9,913 bases of DNA, from positions 1 through 9,913 of the forward strand of contig JAQGJI010000023.1 of the NCBI GenBank assembly GCA_028290685.1, read 5' to 3'. The notes beneath the pieces were generated by a model. It was not told the origin of the DNA. It did not search any database and saw only the letters and a list, made by a program, of their open reading frames with translations. Positions 6,571 through 9,913 of the stretch are shown here, one piece after another; within the stretch, counting starts at the first letter, position 1; the number at the start of each line of letters is the position of its first letter. The stretch is from Devosia sp. (GTDB lineage Bacteria; Pseudomonadota; Alphaproteobacteria; Rhizobiales; Devosiaceae). The position numbers were made by a program, and so were the translations under genes.

Positions 6571-6629
6571 CACTTGACCCTACAGCGTACACAAGGGCTG
6601 CAACCGGTCAGCGGGCAGCTTTGTTCCTT

Positions 6630-6654
6630 GGCACGCCCCGGGGGGCGGCTTGCC
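6630..6654. other. Possible hairpin in the ugd leader
   Basis: CGCCCC (6634-6639) pairs with GGGGCG (6642-6647), flanked by GGCA (6630-6633) and TGCC (6651-6654) with a three-base bulge. If transcription of ugd starts upstream of it, it would form in the ugd 5' leader about 75 bases before the start codon. No T-run follows on either strand, so a terminator is not supported. Very GC-rich DNA makes chance stems common. Confidence 0.3.
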
Positions 6655-6716
6655 CATGATCGATCCCGGACAGGATTGAGGCGCCTCCTTGGGAAGTTGC
6701 TCAGGGCGGGCAGATC

Positions 6717-6750
6717 AAATCACCAAATCAATGCAACTGCAAAAATCAAT
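6717..6750. repeat. AT-rich patch with repeated AAATCA(AT) elements, possible operator
   Basis: AAATCA occurs at 6717-6722, 6725-6730 and 6743-6748; the last two extend to AAATCAAT, with starts 18 bases apart. An AATC/GATT inverted pair (6744-6747 and 6754-6757) overlaps the third copy. The patch is by far the most AT-rich stretch of the divergent gap, and its position suits a regulator that binds between the operons. No named regulator can be assigned. The repeats are short enough that chance in an AT-rich patch is a real alternative. Confidence 0.35.
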
Positions 6751-6867
6751 TTCGATTAACGCAGGATAATGCATCGGCTTGAACGCTCATGCCGTGCTTG
6801 CCCGTCGGGGCGCCGCGCCGGGGCATGGGAGTCGCCAGATTCGCTGAGCTTTGTAGCTTGCCGTCGC

Positions 6868-6891
6868 GCTGGTGCGCGAAGCAGCACCGGC
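6868..6891 (+). other. Possible hairpin upstream of the epimerase operon
   Basis: GCTGGTGC (6868-6875) and GCACCGGC (6884-6891) can pair over eight positions (one G-U) around an eight-base loop, about 90 bases before the epimerase start. No T-run follows. It may be a leader structure or a dyad operator, or it may be chance in GC-rich DNA. Confidence 0.3.
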
Positions 6892-6924
6892 AAGAGCCTG
6901 TTGGCGCCACCACAGCCTCCGGAA

Positions 6925-6953
6925 CTTGTCCTGCCAGCGACACCTTCTAGTGC
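6925..6953 (+). promoter_or_regulatory. Weak candidate promoter for the epimerase operon
   Basis: CTTGTC at 6925-6930 resembles the alphaproteobacterial -35 element (CTTGAC), and the region 16-17 bases downstream reads CTAGTGC, a poor -10 match. A transcript from here would have a leader of roughly 20 bases before the ATG at 6981. A GATAAT at 6765-6770 is a better -10 hexamer but has no matching -35, so assignment is tentative. Confidence 0.2.
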
Positions 6954-6980
6954 AGGTACTTACCTTGCGATCGGGCAAAC

Positions 6981-8087
6981 ATGAAACAGATACTTGTCAC
7001 TGGTGGCTGCGGCTTTATCGGACGTTATGTCACCAAGGAGTTGCTGGAGCAGGGCTACCGCGTTCGCATTCTGGATAGCTTCATCGACCAGGTGCATGGA
7101 GATGCTGCCGCAGCAGTGCCTGCGGGCGTCGAACTGATCCGGTCCGATATCCGCGACAAGGCAGCTGTTGGCGAGGCCCTGCGCGAGGTCGACGGGGTCA
7201 TTCACCTGGCGGCCGAGGTCGGCGTTGGCCAGTCCATGTACGAGATCGCCCGCTATGTGGGGGGGAACGATCTAGGCACGGCAGTGCTCCTGGAAGCCAT
7301 GATCGGGACCGGGATCAAGCGCATCGTGGTCGCCTCTTCCATGAGCGTCTACGGCGAAGGGCTTTACCAGAACAAGGACGGGGCGGTTCAGGCCTCGGGC
7401 CGGCGGCGCGGTGCTGACATCAAGGCGGGCCGCTGGAACCTGGAGGCGCCCGACGGAACGCCGCTGGTTCCCATCGCCACCGATGAACAAAAACCGGTCG
7501 ACCTGGCCTCGATCTATGCCCTGACCAAATATGTTCAGGAGCGGGCAGTCCTTATTTTTGGCGAGGCCTATGGCGTGGACGCCGTGGCCCTGCGGCTGTT
7601 CAATGTTTTTGGCCCCGGCCAGGCGCTTTCCAACCCCTACACCGGTGTGCTCGCCAATTTTGCTTCCCGGCTGATCAACGGCGAAAAGCCGATGATCTTC
7701 GAGGATGGCCAGCAAAGGCGCGATTTCGTGCATGTGCGCGACGTTGCAAGGGCCTTCCGGCTGGCGCTGGAGCAGCGTTCGGCAGCCGGTCACGTCATCA
7801 ACGTCGGCAGCGGCAACGCCTATGCCATCGCCGACGTGGCCAGCATGCTGGCAAACGCCATGGGCGTTCCGCACCTGACGCCCGACATCATGGGCAAGGC
7901 CCGCTCGGGCGACATCCGGAACTGCTTTGCCGACATATCCAAGGCCCGTGAATTGCTCGGTTTTGAGCCCCAGTTCCGGCTGGAGGAGTCGCTCGACGAA
8001 CTTGCTGGCTGGGTTCAGCAGGCTCGCGCGGTTGATCGTGGCGCAGAAATGAAGCGCCAGCTCGAAGAACGGGGCCTGGTTTCATGA
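6981..8087 (+). CDS. NAD-dependent epimerase/dehydratase (extended SDR), sugar-nucleotide epimerase
   Basis: This is a 368-residue extended short-chain dehydrogenase/reductase acting on a nucleotide sugar. The NAD motif TGGCGFIG is at 7-14; DIRDKAAV (56-63) and HLAAEVGVGQSMYEIARYV (75-93) follow. The catalytic Ser is in VASSMSVYG (117-125), and Tyr179-x3-Lys183 is in YALTK. LRLFNVFGPGQALSNPYTG (204-222) and RRDFVHVRDVARA (246-258) are typical substrate-binding and C-domain marks. About 50 residues separate the Ser motif from the Tyr motif, longer than in GalE-type enzymes. From memory the closest named relatives are WbiB-like dTDP-L-rhamnose 4-epimerases, often annotated only as epimerase/dehydratase. 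UDP-glucuronate, made by the divergent ugd, is another possible substrate. The ATG is preceded only by a weak GGGC-type Shine-Dalgarno. It is the first gene of the plus-strand operon and overlaps the next by ATGA. Confidence 0.9.
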   Translation: MKQILVTGGCGFIGRYVTKELLEQGYRVRILDSFIDQVHGDAAAAVPAGVELIRSDIRDKAAVGEALREVDGVIHLAAEVGVGQSMYEIARYVGGNDLGTAVLLEAMIGTGIKRIVVASSMSVYGEGLYQNKDGAVQASGRRRGADIKAGRWNLEAPDGTPLVPIATDEQKPVDLASIYALTKYVQERAVLIFGEAYGVDAVALRLFNVFGPGQALSNPYTGVLANFASRLINGEKPMIFEDGQQRRDFVHVRDVARAFRLALEQRSAAGHVINVGSGNAYAIADVASMLANAMGVPHLTPDIMGKARSGDIRNCFADISKARELLGFEPQFRLEESLDELAGWVQQARAVDRGAEMKRQLEERGLVS

Positions 8088-9166
8088 CGAAAGCACCGCC
8101 CTCGAGTTCGAAAGCCAAGCCTATCGTGATCACCGGAGGAGCAGGATTCATCGGCTCCAACCTGGCGGATGCCCTGCTCGGTGATGGCGAGGCAGTAATG
8201 GTGCTGGACAATCTTAGCCGCGCTGGGGTGCAACAGAACCTGTCCTGGCTGCAGAGCCGGCATGGCGACCGGGTGCAGGTGGCGATTGCCGACGTGCGCG
8301 ATGCAGCGGCAGTGGAGGCAGCCCTGGCCAATGCCGCTGCAGTATTTCATCTGGCCGCCCAAACGGCGGTGACGACGAGCCTGGGCGATCCCATGGAGGA
8401 TTTCGAAGTCAATGCGCGGGGCACGGTCAACGTGCTCGAGGCGGTGCGCAAGGCAGGCCACCTCGCCCCGGTTGTGTTTTCGAGCACCAACAAGGTGTAT
8501 GGCGACCTGAGCGATCTCCGGCTGGTCGAGGTGGACGAACGGCACGTTCCGGCGGACGAACTTATTCGCACGCGCGGGATAAACGAGGACCGCAAGCTCG
8601 ATTTCTGCACACCTTATGGATGCTCCAAAGGCGTAGCGGACCAGTATGTGCTCGACTATGCGCGCTCCTACGGCATTCCCACATCCGTGCTGCGCATGAG
8701 CTGTATCTATGGTCCGCGCCAGTTCGGCACCGAAGATCAGGGCTGGGTCGCCCACTTCTTGATCCGGGCCCTGAAAGGGGAAGGCATTACCCTTTACGGC
8801 GACGGCAAGCAGGTGCGCGACGTCCTGCATGTCCATGATGCTGTTGCCGCTTATCGCGCGGTTCTGGCAGACATCGCCAAGGTGCGCGGACGGGCGTTCA
8901 ACCTGGGTGGCGGGGCCCGCAATGCGGTAAGCCTCAACCTGGTCGTGCGTGAGATCGAGCAAATCCTTGGTGCACGTGTGAGCGTGCGCCGCGACGCCTG
9001 GCGCGAGGGCGACCAGCTTTACTTTGTTGCCGAAACCGGGCGCCTGGAGGCGGAACTGGGTTGGCGGGCAAAGATCGGTTGGCGCGAGGGCCTGCGGGAC
9101 CTGGCAGACTGGCTGGTCAGCCAGGGCAATGAGACCCGGCAGGCCCCGCACCGGGTGCGTGCATGA
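8084..9166 (+). CDS. NAD-dependent epimerase (extended SDR), CDP-paratose 2-epimerase-like
   Basis: This is a 360-residue extended SDR. The NAD motif TGGAGFIG is at 17-24; HLAAQTAVTTSLGDPMEDFEVN (89-110) and the active-site stretches SSTNKVYGD (133-141) and Tyr178-x3-Lys182 in CTPYGCSKGVADQYVLDYA follow. The Thr/Asn-Lys-Val-Tyr-Gly motif, LDF-x-x-PYGCSKG-x-ADQY, and GPRQFGTEDQGWVAHF (210-225) match the CDP-paratose/CDP-tyvelose 2-epimerase (TyvE/RfbE) subfamily rather than GalE. No CDP-dideoxyhexose synthesis genes are visible here, so the natural substrate may be another nucleotide sugar. Residues 1-12 (Ser/Lys/Pro-rich) precede the first strand. The start ATG overlaps the previous stop (ATGA), and the stop overlaps the glycosyltransferase start in the same way, implying coupled translation. 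Confidence 0.9.
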   Translation: MTKAPPSSSKAKPIVITGGAGFIGSNLADALLGDGEAVMVLDNLSRAGVQQNLSWLQSRHGDRVQVAIADVRDAAAVEAALANAAAVFHLAAQTAVTTSLGDPMEDFEVNARGTVNVLEAVRKAGHLAPVVFSSTNKVYGDLSDLRLVEVDERHVPADELIRTRGINEDRKLDFCTPYGCSKGVADQYVLDYARSYGIPTSVLRMSCIYGPRQFGTEDQGWVAHFLIRALKGEGITLYGDGKQVRDVLHVHDAVAAYRAVLADIAKVRGRAFNLGGGARNAVSLNLVVREIEQILGARVSVRRDAWREGDQLYFVAETGRLEAELGWRAKIGWREGLRDLADWLVSQGNETRQAPHRVRA

Positions 9167-9913
9167 CAGAACTTGTTCAATTCAGCGCTCCCTCCGCTTT
9201 TCCCGCCTCCTTCCCCAACCGGGGACGGCACGTCCTGATCTCGCTCGATGCGGTTGGCGGGGTGTGGCGCTACGCCATGGATCTGGCAGCCGGGCTGGCG
9301 CCGCACGGCTATGTGTTTACCTTTGCCGGCTTTGGTCCGCCGCCCAGCGCGGCTCAAACCGCTGAAGCCGAAGCTGCAGGCGATTTGGTCTGGTTGGATG
9401 CGCCGCTCGACTGGACCGCCGGCAGCGAAGCCGACCTCGACTGCATTCCGGGCCTGCTGGCCAATCTGATCGAGCAGCGCGGCATCGATCTGGTGCAGCT
9501 CAACCTGCCTTCGCAGGCGCATGGACTGAAGCTGGATATTCCCCTGCTGGTTGTGTCGCACTCCTGCGTCGTCACCTGGTTTGCAGCGGTGCGGCAAAGC
9601 GTAGTGCCGCCTGAGTGGCAGTGGCAGTACCGTCGCAATCGGGCCGGCTGCGCCGCGGCCGAGGCGGTGGTCGCGCCCAGCCGTGCCCATGCCGATATGC
9701 TGCGCGCAAGCTATGGGCAAATCGATGGGCTGGGCGTTGTCTACAATGGCACCAAGCCCCTTCAGTCCGCGCCGGGCAAGGACGCTGTGGTATTTTCCGC
9801 GGGTCGCTGGTGGGATGACGGCAAGAACGCCAGAACGCTGGATGCGGCAGCGGCGCATTCCGTTTGGCCGGTCGTCATGGCCGGCCCCCAATCGGGACCG
9901 AATGGGCAGCACT
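9163..9913 (+). CDS. Glycosyltransferase, GT-B fold (GT4/group 1 type), N-terminal part
   Basis: The frame opens at the ATG of the ATGA overlap with the preceding epimerase gene and stays open to the right edge; 250 residues are visible and the end is outside the window. After a short variable start (1-21) comes HVLISLDAVGGVWRYAMDLAAGLA, the usual first strand, glycine-rich loop and helix of family 4 glycosyltransferases. VQLNLPSQAHGL, IPLLVVSHSC and AAAEAVVAPSRAHADML (around 163-179) are the expected acceptor-domain elements, and VVYNGT then VVFSAGRWWDDGKNARTLDAAA begins the nucleotide-sugar-binding domain. The conserved C-terminal E-x7-E motif would lie beyond the window. No signal peptide or membrane segment is seen, so it should act at the cytoplasmic face of the membrane, adding one sugar during polymer repeat-unit assembly. 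Donor and acceptor are unknown. Confidence 0.88.
   Translation, partial: MTELVQFSAPSAFPASFPNRGRHVLISLDAVGGVWRYAMDLAAGLAPHGYVFTFAGFGPPPSAAQTAEAEAAGDLVWLDAPLDWTAGSEADLDCIPGLLANLIEQRGIDLVQLNLPSQAHGLKLDIPLLVVSHSCVVTWFAAVRQSVVPPEWQWQYRRNRAGCAAAEAVVAPSRAHADMLRASYGQIDGLGVVYNGTKPLQSAPGKDAVVFSAGRWWDDGKNARTLDAAAAHSVWPVVMAGPQSGPNGQH

Larger units (their letters stand above)
6558..6980. promoter_or_regulatory. Divergent intergenic region between the two operons
   Basis: These 423 bases separate ugd (leftward) from the first epimerase gene (rightward) and must hold the promoters of both operons. No convincing protein gene is present: the short open frames have no spaced Shine-Dalgarno and a composition like translated noise. 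Visible structure includes an AT-rich patch at about 6711-6770, which stands out from the GC-rich surroundings, with three AAATCA copies. There is also a 10-bp palindrome GAGGCGCCTC (6678-6687), a palindromic GATCGATC (6658-6665), and two possible hairpins (6630-6654 and 6868-6891). Promoter hexamers cannot be assigned with confidence. The length leaves room for long leaders or several regulator sites. Confidence 0.7.

Noticed and set aside
6583..6657. Short minus-strand frame (about 25 codons) after an AAGGAGG at 6684-6690
   Set aside because: The Shine-Dalgarno-like sequence is over 25 bases from the ATG, too far to serve it.
6756..6770. CtrA-like site (TTAA-N7-TAAT) in the AT-rich patch
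   Set aside because: The second half-site deviates from TTAA, and such a pattern arises easily in an AT-rich patch; not enough to name CtrA.
6769..6984. 71-codon open frame in the divergent gap whose TGA overlaps the epimerase ATG
   Set aside because: The stop/start overlap is suggestive of a leader gene, but AGGA lies only two bases from the ATG, and the translation is a Ser/Ala/Arg/Pro-rich string without fold-like pattern.
8015..9151. Long minus-strand open frame (378 codons) opposite the two epimerase genes
   Set aside because: It lies antisense to two genes with clear SDR motifs, has no ribosome site, and its translation lacks any recognisable domain. Long antisense frames are expected in GC-rich coding DNA.
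9019..9912. Minus-strand open frame (297 codons) opposite the glycosyltransferase
   Set aside because: The plus-strand frame from 9163 has the family 4 glycosyltransferase motifs and an ATGA junction, so the minus-strand frame is a shadow.

Overview
The window is GC-rich (by eye in the 60s percent) and gene-dense. It reads as chromosomal DNA of an alphaproteobacterium, most likely Hyphomicrobiales/Rhizobiales-like. That assignment is inferred from protein style, codon use and short ATGA overlaps; there is no rRNA or other marker gene. No mobile element, CRISPR array, tRNA or rRNA was seen. The content is a surface or secreted polysaccharide (exopolysaccharide/O-antigen type) gene cluster.

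Layout. (1) Positions 3-437, plus strand: the 3' end of a glycoside-hydrolase-like (beta-xylosidase-type) protein. (2) Positions 440-6557, minus strand: a tight six-gene operon. In order of transcription it encodes UDP-glucose 6-dehydrogenase, an 87-residue conserved-looking orphan protein, a zinc-type medium-chain dehydrogenase (MDR), a Gfo/Idh/MocA oxidoreductase, a polysaccharide pyruvyl transferase-family protein and an FrhB/FdhB-like iron-sulfur flavoprotein. (3) Positions 6558-6980: a 423-bp divergent regulatory region with an AT-rich repeat patch and two possible hairpins. (4) Positions 6981-9913, plus strand: a second operon of two extended-SDR sugar-nucleotide epimerases and a GT-B glycosyltransferase that runs off the end. 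These three genes are joined by ATGA stop/start overlaps.

How the genes may work together (inference). Ugd would supply UDP-glucuronate. The two epimerases would make or interconvert further activated sugars, and the glycosyltransferase would use one of them. The MDR + Gfo/Idh pair looks like the two halves of a known fused 'bi-domain' oxidoreductase type, and probably acts sequentially on one sugar or cyclitol-like intermediate. The pyruvyl transferase-family protein and the FrhB-like protein, which often travel together in polysaccharide loci, would add or reduce a decoration. The hydrolase-like protein at the left edge may trim or remodel the polymer.

The least explained parts are the role of an FrhB-like two-cluster protein in polysaccharide synthesis, the 87-residue orphan, a Lys-to-Met change next to the catalytic cysteine/aspartate motif of Ugd, and the regulatory content of the divergent gap.
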